Source of the DNA: Candidatus Woesearchaeota archaeon
GTDB lineage: Archaea; Nanobdellota; Nanobdellia; Woesearchaeales; JAHWHD01
Assembly (NCBI GenBank): GCA_019323525.1
Contig: JAHWHD010000047.1
Span: forward strand, 1 to 7,233
Direction: 5' to 3'
DNA: 7,233 nt
Shown piece after piece: positions 1 to 5,874 of the stretch (positions within the stretch are counted from its first letter, which is position 1; every line of letters starts with the position of its first letter). The notes under the pieces are model-generated. The model was not told the DNA's origin. It saw only the letters and a list, made by a program, of their open reading frames with translations, and ran no database searches. Made by a program: the position numbers and the translations under genes.

Positions 1-1329
1 ATAGACTTCATACTTATCATAGCATATTTTGCAGCCATGATTGTAATAGGATACATTGCTTCTAGAAAAGAATCTGCTGAAGATTACTTAATAGCTGAAC
101 GTAAGCTAGGCGTATGGTCGTCAATGGCGACCATCAACGCTTCCAAGACAGGCTCTATAATGATGGCGTTTGTCGCTTTGGTATATCTATGGGGATTTTC
201 AGCATTATGGTACTTTATCGGTATGGTCGCTGGAGTCTTTCTCTTTATTCCTTTTGCAGCCAAACTTAAAAGAAATTCCCAGCAGCGGTTCTATACATTG
301 GCTGACTATTTCAGGCACAACTATGGTAAAAAAGCAGGAACCCTTGCTTCTTTGATAACAATCGTCTTGATGTTTGGATTACTTGTCCTTAACCTGATTG
401 CAGGCTCAAAGATTTTTGTATTCTTCACAAGCTGGCCGTTCTGGATCTGCGCAATCATTAGCGTCGCTATAGTCCTAATTTACATAATGCTAGGAGGATT
501 CAAGGCAGTTGTCAGGACAGACTTTATACAGTACTTAGCAATGATTTTCATCTTGATAGCCCTCACACTTACAATGTTCAACGGCTCCCTTATACCTGCA
601 TCAGAATGGAACTTTTTTAATGCAACAGTTCCTACAATGGTAGGATTTTTCATTGTAGGCATGCTCTATCCGTTTGGAACAGCTGACATGTGGCGTAGAG
701 TATATTCTGCAAAAGATGCCAATACAGTTAAAAAAAGCATAGCACTATCAGGAGTAGTTTATGCATTTGTAGGATTTCTTTTAGCTCTAGTTGCTCTCAC
801 TGTAAAGACCAAATTCCCAACAGTCGACCCTGACCTTGCACTGATCCATGGGTTTGGAAACCTGCTTCCAGCAGGACTCGTAGGATTAGCTGTCGTATTA
901 CTCTTCGCAGCCATCATGAGTTCTATAGACACGTACATCTTCACATGTTCATCTGCTATTGTACAAGACTTCACTTATCTAACTAAAAAATCAACAGTAA
1001 AAAGAATAAAACAAGTGATGTTAATTGTAAGCATCATCGCTCTTCTTATCGCAATCCTTGTCCATAACCTGGTAATTGGTTCGTTCATATTCGTATCATT
1101 CCTCGTAATCATAGGAGTAGCAGCAATCACCACATGGATAAGGAAGGAGATAAAACAAAGGACTTTGGTATGGGGATTTGTAGTAGGACTTATTGGTCTT
1201 GTCTCATTCATCATACAAATGATGCTAGCAGGAGAGATAACAACAATGGTAGTGATTGCAGCTTTAGGTTCATCTATCTTAGGCCTGATCATAGGCGGAG
1301 TTATATCTTTTTTTAAGAGTAATTCTTAA
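1..1329 (+). CDS. Sodium:solute symporter (SSS family), 5' end outside window
   Basis: This is an integral membrane transporter that, by family, couples Na+ (or H+) entry to uptake of a small solute; the substrate cannot be told. The frame is open from base 1 with no stop, so the true start lies just upstream. The first ATG inside the window, at 37, falls within TM1 and is not the start. 442 residues are visible, with about 12 hydrophobic segments. Family marks are the TM1-loop pattern GYIASRK..AEDYLIAERKLG, the signature GGFKAVVRTDFIQ (about residues 165-177), and AAIMSSIDTYIFTCSSA (about 303-319). The last of these matches the PutP TM8 region, whose Ser/Thr pair binds Na+. Only a few N-terminal residues appear to be missing, by alignment from memory with PutP. 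At about 450 residues it is shorter than PutP (about 500), ending soon after the last membrane helix. Lys49 sits where PutP has Asp55. The 3' end overlaps the convergent CYTH gene by 17 bp. Confidence 0.9.
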   Translation: MDFILIIAYFAAMIVIGYIASRKESAEDYLIAERKLGVWSSMATINASKTGSIMMAFVALVYLWGFSALWYFIGMVAGVFLFIPFAAKLKRNSQQRFYTLADYFRHNYGKKAGTLASLITIVLMFGLLVLNLIAGSKIFVFFTSWPFWICAIISVAIVLIYIMLGGFKAVVRTDFIQYLAMIFILIALTLTMFNGSLIPASEWNFFNATVPTMVGFFIVGMLYPFGTADMWRRVYSAKDANTVKKSIALSGVVYAFVGFLLALVALTVKTKFPTVDPDLALIHGFGNLLPAGLVGLAVVLLFAAIMSSIDTYIFTCSSAIVQDFTYLTKKSTVKRIKQVMLIVSIIALLIAILVHNLVIGSFIFVSFLVIIGVAAITTWIRKEIKQRTLVWGFVVGLIGLVSFIIQMMLAGEITTMVVIAALGSSILGLIIGGVISFFKSNS

Positions 1330-1831
1330 TATAATCCTTAATCTTCTCCTTAAACTCTTCAGGCTCTATAGGTTCGCACCCTAAAGAACGCAATATCTCT
1401 TTCAGTACAGGCACATGTAAAGAAGCATCATCTGCCATGATCTCAGCTTCTAAGATATAAGCAAAGTTCTCGATGAACTGTAACGACAAAGTATACTCAT
1501 AACCACATCTCTCAACTATAAACTCATCCTTCACCTTAACCCATGAAGGATCATCCTTAAACCCTAACATCCTAAGTATCTCAATCATCCTATGACAATC
1601 ATCAACACTGCCAAGATTAACAGAAACCTCATCCCTTGCATGCACTGTAGGGTCTCCATCTTTAAACACGATTTCGTTTATCTTATCAGAATATCTAACG
1701 CGAACATCCTTAGGCCTAAACCTGAAAGTAGTTATCTTATCTTGATTGACTTTTTTATATTCTTCATTTAAAAAAAGCTTTAACTCATCATACTTTTCCT
1801 TAGTCAATAAAGCCTTTATCTCAATCTCCAT
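1313..1831 (-). CDS. CYTH domain protein (class IV adenylate cyclase / triphosphatase-like)
   Basis: CYTH proteins form a beta-tunnel that binds triphosphates with divalent metal; members include CyaB adenylate cyclase, thiamine triphosphatase and inorganic triphosphatase. The protein has 172 residues. It starts with the hallmark ExExK motif (EIEIK, residues 2-6). It continues with paired basic residues R44/R46, K57, an RDEVS strand (R66, E68) and a late acidic strand ILEAEI, in the usual CYTH order. Which triphosphate it uses cannot be decided. I chose the ATG at 1831 because the ExExK motif is normally at the extreme N-terminus and a TATA-like element lies about 25 nt upstream, giving a leaderless mRNA. 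The ATG at 1855 (8 extra residues, MGALSDPF) is the alternative. The gene is divergent from the MFS gene and overlaps the symporter gene tail to tail. Confidence 0.85.
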   Translation of the reverse strand: MEIEIKALLTKEKYDELKLFLNEEYKKVNQDKITTFRFRPKDVRVRYSDKINEIVFKDGDPTVHARDEVSVNLGSVDDCHRMIEILRMLGFKDDPSWVKVKDEFIVERCGYEYTLSLQFIENFAYILEAEIMADDASLHVPVLKEILRSLGCEPIEPEEFKEKIKDYIKNYS

Positions 1832-1852
1832 AAAGGGATCTGATAACGCACC

Positions 1853-1863
1853 CATATATTAAA
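1853..1863 (-). promoter_or_regulatory. Candidate TATA box of the CYTH gene
   Basis: On the minus strand this reads AATTTAATATA followed by TG, with the TATATG hexamer centred about 24.5 nt before the ATG at 1831. That spacing fits an archaeal TATA box driving a leaderless transcript. The same 11 bases, AATTTAATATA, occur at a similar distance from the alkyltransferase start. Another TATA-like sequence (ATTTATAAG, minus strand, 1886-1894) could instead give a start 8 nt before the ATG at 1855. Confidence 0.45.
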
Positions 1864-1885
1864 TTATTTGCTGCTAGACCAAACC

Positions 1886-1894
1886 CTTATAAAT
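1886..1894 (+). promoter_or_regulatory. Candidate TATA box of the MFS gene
   Basis: CTTATAAAT, with the TATAAA core at 1888-1893, is centred 25.5 nt before the ATG at 1916. This is the spacing expected if transcription starts on the A of the start codon. It argues against the longer reading frame from the TTG at 1868, since that would place the TATA box inside the coding sequence. Confidence 0.55.
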
Positions 1895-1915
1895 CCTTTT
1901 TCTTTTAAATACCAA

Positions 1916-3103
1916 ATGCGCATCAGAGACAATATCTGGAAATTCGGAGTATACTCATTCATAGACCATATAAGATTGATATGGATGATCAGTACCTTGT
2001 ACCTGTTATGGCTAGGTTTTAGTTTCACTAACATCGGCATACACGAGACAATATTCGCAATAGTCATCGTGCTTCTCGAACTTCCGACAGGCGCTTTAGC
2101 AGACATTATCGGAAGAAAGAAAGCAGTCATAATCTCGTGCCTGTTAAACGGTGCAGGATTTGTAGCTATAGGCTTGATGACCCTCCCTATGCACTACTAC
2201 ATGATCGCTTTAGTAATGGGCATCGCGTTCTCGTTCATATCAGGAGCAGACATTGCACTTCTCTATGACTCGGTAAAAAGGCTTGGCAAAAGAAAACATT
2301 ACAAAAAGATAAGAGGAAAGATAAACACCTATAACACCATAGCTTCTGTTATAGGTGTGTTCCTGGGCCCTTACCTGTTCACCATAAACCCGCGTTTAGG
2401 CTTTATCGTGACAGGAGCGATATACATCGCAGCTGCAGTCGTAGTATCGACAATGGTAGAACCGTACACCTGGCACAAAAGACTAAACCTAAGGACGCAC
2501 TGGCGCCAGACAGTCAACGGCCTGAAGTACACGCTAAAGCACAAACAGATCATGTGGCTGATAGGATTCTTCTTCTTCACCACTATAGGAATTGAATTCT
2601 TTTTCGATTTCTGGCAGCAACCGCTTCTGGTTGCAGCAGGCCTTGATGTGAAATTCTTTGGTATCTTTTTTGCAGGAATGCTCGGAGTACGCGGACTGTT
2701 ATCATGGTACACGCACAGGATCGAGCACAGGCTTAAAGAAAAAGCATCGCTTGCGTTCATACTTGGCTCACACGTGATCCTTTACATCATATTCAGTGTT
2801 GCAGGGTTCTATGCTCTAGTGATATCTTTCGCAATCTTCTACGGAGTCCTTGCATTCCAGGACATAGTGTTTGAAGACTATTTCAACAGCCACATAGAAT
2901 CCAGGACAAGAGCTACAGTGTTGTCAGTCAAAAGCCTTGTTTACAACCTGATAGGAGCAGGATTATACGTAACTGTCGGCAAACTTATAGACCTTTACTC
3001 GATTAACGCAGTACTTATCGGAGCAGCAGTAGTTGTCATGATAGGCGGCTTGGTACTGTTCAGTCTAAAGAAGTTCAAGGTTAATGCCGAGATATGCGAT
3101 TGA
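1916..3103 (+). CDS. MFS transporter
   Basis: This is a major facilitator superfamily secondary transporter in the cytoplasmic membrane; substrate unknown. It has 395 residues, a typical MFS length, with roughly 12 hydrophobic segments split by a basic central loop (around residues 190-212, rich in K, R and H). The cytoplasmic loop between helices 2 and 3 carries motif A as ELPTGALADIIGRKK (residues 55-69), with conserved Gly59, Asp63, Gly66 and Arg67. The pattern resembles drug/H+ antiporter-like and other generalist MFS proteins, so efflux is a reasonable guess only. I chose the ATG at 1916 over an in-frame TTG at 1868. The ATG sits 25.5 nt from a good TATA core, and the extra residues (LLDQTLINPF...) come from promoter sequence. 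The gene overlaps the convergent NUDIX gene by 23 bp. A perfect 12-bp inverted repeat lies inside it at 2325-2358. Confidence 0.88.
   Translation: MRIRDNIWKFGVYSFIDHIRLIWMISTLYLLWLGFSFTNIGIHETIFAIVIVLLELPTGALADIIGRKKAVIISCLLNGAGFVAIGLMTLPMHYYMIALVMGIAFSFISGADIALLYDSVKRLGKRKHYKKIRGKINTYNTIASVIGVFLGPYLFTINPRLGFIVTGAIYIAAAVVVSTMVEPYTWHKRLNLRTHWRQTVNGLKYTLKHKQIMWLIGFFFFTTIGIEFFFDFWQQPLLVAAGLDVKFFGIFFAGMLGVRGLLSWYTHRIEHRLKEKASLAFILGSHVILYIIFSVAGFYALVISFAIFYGVLAFQDIVFEDYFNSHIESRTRATVLSVKSLVYNLIGAGLYVTVGKLIDLYSINAVLIGAAVVVMIGGLVLFSLKKFKVNAEICD
2325..2358. repeat. Perfect 12-bp inverted repeat (10-nt loop) inside the MFS gene
   Basis: The left arm ACACCTATAACA (2325-2336) and right arm TGTTATAGGTGT (2347-2358) are exact reverse complements separated by CCATAGCTTC. 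It lies within codons for about residues 137-148, near the end of a cytoplasmic loop and the start of the next helix. It is not followed by a T run, so it does not look like an intrinsic terminator. Its function is unknown and it may be coincidence. Confidence 0.7.
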
Positions 3104-3491
3104 ACACTCCAAGCAATATCTCTTTATTATGCTGCCTCATCTTAAGCCCTTCAACCTCATCAACTGTAATCCATTTCATTCCCTGGCCTTCATGAAGCTC
3201 TATCTTCTGGCCTGGGTCAAACTTTTCAAGAAAAATATGCCTCCATCCTTCATATTTTGGCCGTTTAACATAAAACCTTTCTATAAGCTCAGGATTCTTC
3301 ATCTTGTATTTCAGCTCTTCATAACTTTCTCTTCTAGCAGCATCCTCTGCACTCTCTCCATCTTCAATAGCCCCGCCAAAAAACCCCCACGTCCCAGGAG
3401 ATATAGGAGCATCCTCAGTCCTGTGCTGTAAAAGAATCCTATTCTTCGCATCATAGATAAAAATATTAACATGGTCCATTCTTGGTTTCAT
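3081..3491 (-). CDS. NUDIX hydrolase
   Basis: NUDIX enzymes cleave nucleoside diphosphates linked to another group, using Mg2+ held by the Nudix helix. This 136-residue protein has the Nudix box at residues 40-62: G40, E46, R54, E55, E58 and E59 fit the pattern GX5EX7REUXEEXGU. The late Gly is replaced by Lys61. The preceding PGTWGFFGG is typical of MutT/8-oxo-dGTPase-like and general nucleotide-sanitising members. The substrate cannot be fixed from sequence. The start is ATG 3491; the nearby ATG at 3479 (MDHVN) would also leave an intact domain. It is divergent from the isomerase-like gene (62-bp spacer), and its last 23 bp overlap the end of the MFS gene. Confidence 0.92.
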   Translation of the reverse strand: MKPRMDHVNIFIYDAKNRILLQHRTEDAPISPGTWGFFGGAIEDGESAEDAARRESYEELKYKMKNPELIERFYVKRPKYEGWRHIFLEKFDPGQKIELHEGQGMKWITVDEVEGLKMRQHNKEILLGVFNRISRH

Positions 3492-3511
3492 TATATAAGA
3501 AAAACTATAGG

Positions 3512-3520
3512 AGTATAAAA
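3512..3520 (-). promoter_or_regulatory. Candidate TATA box of the NUDIX gene
   Basis: The minus strand reads TTTTATACT, centred about 24-26 nt before the ATG at 3491. This fits a leaderless or nearly leaderless transcript. The neighbouring TTTATAAA-like palindrome at 3524-3532 could also serve this strand, giving a leader of about 10 nt. Confidence 0.4.
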
Positions 3521-3523
3521 ATC

Positions 3524-3532
3524 TTTATAAAA
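3524..3532 (+). promoter_or_regulatory. Candidate TATA box of the isomerase-like gene
   Basis: TTTATAAAA, with the TATAAA core at 3526-3531, is centred 25.5 nt before the ATG at 3554. This is the same spacing as in the MFS promoter. It implies a leaderless mRNA; no Shine-Dalgarno-like sequence precedes the start. Confidence 0.55.
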
Positions 3533-3553
3533 AACTAAGTTATTCTAAATATT

Positions 3554-4297
3554 ATGGAAATACCTATAGGTTTTAACACAGGCTGCTTGTACAGAACAGA
3601 GCTTTCAGTAGAAGATAGGATAAAACTGTTCCATGCAGTTGGCGCACGAGCTCTAGAGATTAGCTTTAACAGAGCTCGCGACCTTAGAGGATTCACGCTT
3701 AGTCAAGATACTGTCGACGAAGTAGATAAATACGATTTTGTAACTCTACACGCACCCTGTCTTGAAGAGAAGTACAAGGAAGACGAATGGTCAATAGACG
3801 TTCTTGAAAGGTTAAAGATAATGGTGGCGCATCTTGGTGTCAAACACGTAGTGTTCCATCCAGACGATATCGAGGATTACGATTTTATCAGAAGTCAAGA
3901 CCTTCATATCTGTGTAGAGAACATGGACAAGAGAAAGAAATTCGGCAACACTCTTAAAGACATCGCATTCCTTGCATCAAAAGGATATGACTTTGTCCTT
4001 GATGTCCAGCACGCTTACGAGACAGGAATTAGTATAAAAGAACTCGTTGAAGTGATGGGAGTTTCAAAGATAAAATATATCCATGCATCTGGCCAGACCC
4101 AGAAAGAGATGCACTGGGGAATACAAAAATCCCCTAACAGGAGCGATATAATCGAATCCTTGAAACAAGCACCCAGAAGACCCATCATATTGGAAGGCAT
4201 CCTTGAACCAACTGTTCCAGAGCTTAGCGCAGAACTTGCAATGATGTACGAGTTCGGTGTTGTGAAGCACGGCATTGAAAAATACGAAGTTGACTAG
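3554..4297 (+). CDS. Sugar phosphate isomerase/epimerase-like TIM-barrel protein
   Basis: The protein has 247 residues and resembles the xylose isomerase-like / AP-endonuclease-2 TIM-barrel family (COG1082 type). These are metal-dependent enzymes that isomerise or epimerise sugars or cut abasic DNA. Candidate metal and substrate ligands fall at the ends of successive strands: His66 (LHAP), His102 (FHPDD), Glu123 (CVENMD), Asp150 and His153 (LDVQH), His177 (IHASG), His187 and Glu214 (ILEG). That order of H, H, E, D-x-x-H, H and E is the family's active-site pattern. The reaction is not determinable; it is shorter than classical endonuclease IV (about 280 residues), and I favour a sugar-related enzyme. 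The gene is probably monocistronic with a leaderless mRNA. It ends 4 bp before the convergent SET gene. Confidence 0.82.
   Translation: MEIPIGFNTGCLYRTELSVEDRIKLFHAVGARALEISFNRARDLRGFTLSQDTVDEVDKYDFVTLHAPCLEEKYKEDEWSIDVLERLKIMVAHLGVKHVVFHPDDIEDYDFIRSQDLHICVENMDKRKKFGNTLKDIAFLASKGYDFVLDVQHAYETGISIKELVEVMGVSKIKYIHASGQTQKEMHWGIQKSPNRSDIIESLKQAPRRPIILEGILEPTVPELSAELAMMYEFGVVKHGIEKYEVD
4278..4282 (-). terminator. Possible oligo-T terminator of the alkyltransferase-SET transcript
   Basis: A run of five T on the minus strand lies about 20 nt beyond the SET stop codon, inside the end of the convergent isomerase-like gene. Archaeal RNA polymerase can stop at oligo-T without a hairpin. The run is short, so support is weak. 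Confidence 0.2.
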
Positions 4298-4301
4298 ACG
4301 C

Positions 4302-4814
4302 TTACATTAAATTCTTATACTTTTTCCTGAATGATGCAGGTAGAAATTTCCAATATTTTCTCTGCAAACATTTAGGCAGCTTAAAAAAGTCTCCGGTGAC
4401 CATTTTCCTGCAATTCTTGGCGCCACACCTACATCTAAATTTCCAAAACCCCTTACCGCCAAACTGATCAATTGCAGAGGCAGAATAATCGTACGTCAAC
4501 TGCTCTCCTTTCTTAATGTCACGCAATGCAACCAAAGATTTCTTGGTGATGGAATGATATTTCGTAGCACAATTGGGTTCACAGGAATGGTTCACAAAAG
4601 AATAAGGAGAAAAGTCAAGTACATACTTACCCCTGCCAACATAATCCCAGTGCTCAGAATGTCGTTTAGGATGGTTTGCAATTTCATTTAACGTGAAGGC
4701 TCTTTTAGATGAGAAATTAACCTTCAGAATAATGTCGCCCTTACTTATATCTTTGGCAGCAAATAAACCCTTTTCTTTGCCATTTATGTTTTTAATAGTA
4801 TAATACTTCATCAT
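4302..4814 (-). CDS. SET-domain protein (lysine methyltransferase-like) with post-SET zinc motif
   Basis: SET proteins transfer a methyl group from S-adenosylmethionine to protein lysines. In 170 residues this one shows the whole core in order: an N-terminal GLFAAKDISKGD segment (16-27) of the SAM-binding region, FVNHSCEPNC (73-82), GEQLTYDY (103-110), and a post-SET CRCGAKNC (128-135). The cysteines C128, C130 and C135, with C78, match the zinc cluster of histone-type SET enzymes. A Lys/Arg- and aromatic-rich tail (145-170) could contact nucleic acid or an acidic partner. The substrate is unknown; an archaeal histone, another chromatin protein or a ribosomal protein are possible. The ATG overlaps the stop of the alkyltransferase gene as ATGA (4811-4814), implying coupled translation from one mRNA. 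A second ATG follows immediately at 4811. Confidence 0.9.
   Translation of the reverse strand: MMKYYTIKNINGKEKGLFAAKDISKGDIILKVNFSSKRAFTLNEIANHPKRHSEHWDYVGRGKYVLDFSPYSFVNHSCEPNCATKYHSITKKSLVALRDIKKGEQLTYDYSASAIDQFGGKGFWKFRCRCGAKNCRKMVTGDFFKLPKCLQRKYWKFLPASFRKKYKNLM
4321..4325 (+). terminator. Possible oligo-T terminator of the isomerase-like gene
   Basis: TTTTT begins 24 nt after the plus-strand stop codon, inside the end of the convergent SET gene. It would suit archaeal oligo-T termination, but five T is a weak signal. Confidence 0.2.
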
Positions 4815-5110
4815 TTAAAATAAAACCAATACTGTTTATCAACCTTTCCATCCTTAACATTAACACCTTCTTCTCTAAGCAGCCGTATTTTTGTCTTTAT
4901 TCCACCTTCTCCAGAATAATCACCAACACTTCCATCTGACTTTATTACCCTGTGGCAAGGTATAACAACAGGCTTATCGTTCTTCCTTAAAGCAGTTCCA
5001 ACAGCCCTATATGCCTTACAGCCCAATTTCTCAGCAATAATTTTATACGTTGTAACCCTTCCCTCAGGTATCTTTTTACACAATTTCAACACTTCCAAGT
5101 AAAAACCCAT
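4811..5110 (-). CDS. ogt: Minimal O6-alkylguanine-DNA alkyltransferase (MGMT/Ogt family)
   Basis: This protein is predicted to repair O6-alkylguanine by moving the alkyl group to its own cysteine. From ATG 5110 it has 99 residues, only the DNA-binding and active-site domain; the N-terminal ribonuclease-H-like domain of Ogt/Ada/MGMT is absent. Key residues remain: PEGRVTTY (Tyr22), the arginine finger in YRAVGTAL (Arg35), hinge Asn44, active-site PCHRV with Cys52, and GGIKTKIRLLREEG with the partner Glu81. The cysteine separates it from alkyltransferase-like (ATL) proteins, which have Trp there. I chose ATG 5110 because TATAAA is centred 26.5 nt upstream. The ATG at 5134 (8 more residues) overlaps that TATA box. 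The gene is first in a two-gene unit with the SET gene (ATGA overlap). Confidence 0.9.
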   Translation of the reverse strand: MGFYLEVLKLCKKIPEGRVTTYKIIAEKLGCKAYRAVGTALRKNDKPVVIPCHRVIKSDGSVGDYSGEGGIKTKIRLLREEGVNVKDGKVDKQYWFYFK

Positions 5111-5133
5111 TTCAAGTATAAATTTGCGAAACA

Positions 5134-5146
5134 TTTATATTAAATT
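5134..5146 (-). promoter_or_regulatory. Candidate TATA box of the alkyltransferase-SET unit
   Basis: The minus strand reads AATTTAATATAAA, with TATAAA centred 26.5 nt before the ATG at 5110, fitting a leaderless start. The element touches the upstream ATG at 5134, which therefore would probably not be transcribed. It shares the 11-mer AATTTAATATA with the CYTH promoter. Confidence 0.5.
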
Positions 5147-5156
5147 TTCGAATAAC

Positions 5157-5190
5157 TATAGTAAATATACATTATATGTATGAAAAGGGG
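5157..5190 (+). promoter_or_regulatory. Promoter region and possible ribosome-binding site of the unknown gene at 5197
   Basis: TATA-like hexamers occur at 5157-5162 (TATAGT), 5166-5171 (TATACA) and 5173-5178 (TATATG); I cannot choose between them. AAAAGGGG at 5183-5190 ends 6 nt before the ATG at 5197 and could pair weakly with the 16S rRNA tail. It would be the only Shine-Dalgarno-like site in front of a gene here, and it favours ATG 5197 over ATG 5176. Confidence 0.3.
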
Positions 5191-5196
5191 TATAAT

Positions 5197-5874
5197 ATGG
5201 TAAAGAATGCATCACAGATTAAAGACGAGATTTCTGATATTGTAAACCAGATTGCTCAAACTGACGATCCTGAACTTATCAAGAAACTGTGCAGCAATCA
5301 TCTCACGCACGCAGTGGCAGAGGCTAAAGAGGCATTTACTGTTGCTGAAAATGAACATAAAAGAAACATGAAACTAAAAGCAGCCAAAGACAATTATGGA
5401 AGCATAACTTTCTCAGGCGAACAGGTAAGGGCGATGATACTATCGCATTATCTTCCTAACTATACAAAACCATTAGAAGCGTATGTGAATAATCCAGATA
5501 TAAACAACCCTGAGTTTGCAGAAAACCTTTTCAAGTTCGGCGAATCGATAAGGATACTGAAAAAAGAATTTTTCGGTAATTTTAAGCCAAGTGAGAGTTA
5601 CAGTTATAGCGATATAATAGGCCATGCAGCCAAACTAGGGATGATGCCTGAGACAATACACCAGTTCCTTGCAGGAGCCTACAATGGAGATGGCTCAATG
5701 CCTCTTAAGGTAGAAACACCAAAACTTGAGGAGGACGGTGAACTTGCCCAATTTGACCTGCCTGTCAAAGCAAAAGGATTGTTCAGAAGAATGTACGAAG
5801 GCGGTCAACAAGCATGGAAGAGATTTAGAAAACCGAAACCAAGCACACCAATGCCAGGTTATGAAACTAACTAA
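5197..5874 (+). CDS. Hypothetical protein, soluble, mostly helical
   Basis: I do not recognise this 225-residue protein. It has no signal peptide or membrane segment and looks largely alpha-helical and charged. The first 60 residues form a likely helical hairpin rich in Lys, Glu and Asn (a DPELIKKL turn, then AVAEAKEAFTVAENEHKR). The middle contains SGEQVRAMILSHYLPNYTKP and SDIIGHAAKLGMMPETIHQF, which read like small helical bundles. An acidic linker (KLEEDGELAQFD) leads to a strongly basic C-terminal helix (AKGLFRRMYEGGQQAWKRFRK) and a Pro-rich tail. The basic tail could bind nucleic acid or membrane lipid, but this is only inference. ATG 5197 is preferred because AAAAGGGG precedes it; ATG 5176 would add 7 residues. 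Its stop overlaps the stop of the convergent methyltransferase-kinase gene by 4 bp. Confidence 0.75.
   Translation: MVKNASQIKDEISDIVNQIAQTDDPELIKKLCSNHLTHAVAEAKEAFTVAENEHKRNMKLKAAKDNYGSITFSGEQVRAMILSHYLPNYTKPLEAYVNNPDINNPEFAENLFKFGESIRILKKEFFGNFKPSESYSYSDIIGHAAKLGMMPETIHQFLAGAYNGDGSMPLKVETPKLEEDGELAQFDLPVKAKGLFRRMYEGGQQAWKRFRKPKPSTPMPGYETN

Noticed and set aside
975..1292. A 105-residue minus-strand open frame opposite the symporter gene.
   Set aside because: It is a shadow of a long, well-supported membrane protein frame. Its own sequence has no family features and no start signals.
1308..1314. A run of seven T at the end of the symporter gene, a possible terminator.
   Set aside because: It encodes the Phe-Phe near the C-terminus and precedes the stop codon; termination there would remove the stop, so I do not call it.
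1546..1558. A short palindrome AAGGATCATCCTT inside the CYTH gene.
   Set aside because: Its 6-bp arms with a 1-nt centre are expected by chance in this length and base composition.
1868..1915. A TTG-initiated 16-residue extension of the MFS protein.
   Set aside because: It is promoter sequence containing the CTTATAAAT box, and its residues do not look like part of the transporter; ATG 1916 has ideal leaderless spacing.
3084..3431. A 115-residue plus-strand open frame opposite the NUDIX gene.
   Set aside because: The opposite strand encodes an unambiguous Nudix box, and the plus-strand product is low-complexity shadow sequence.
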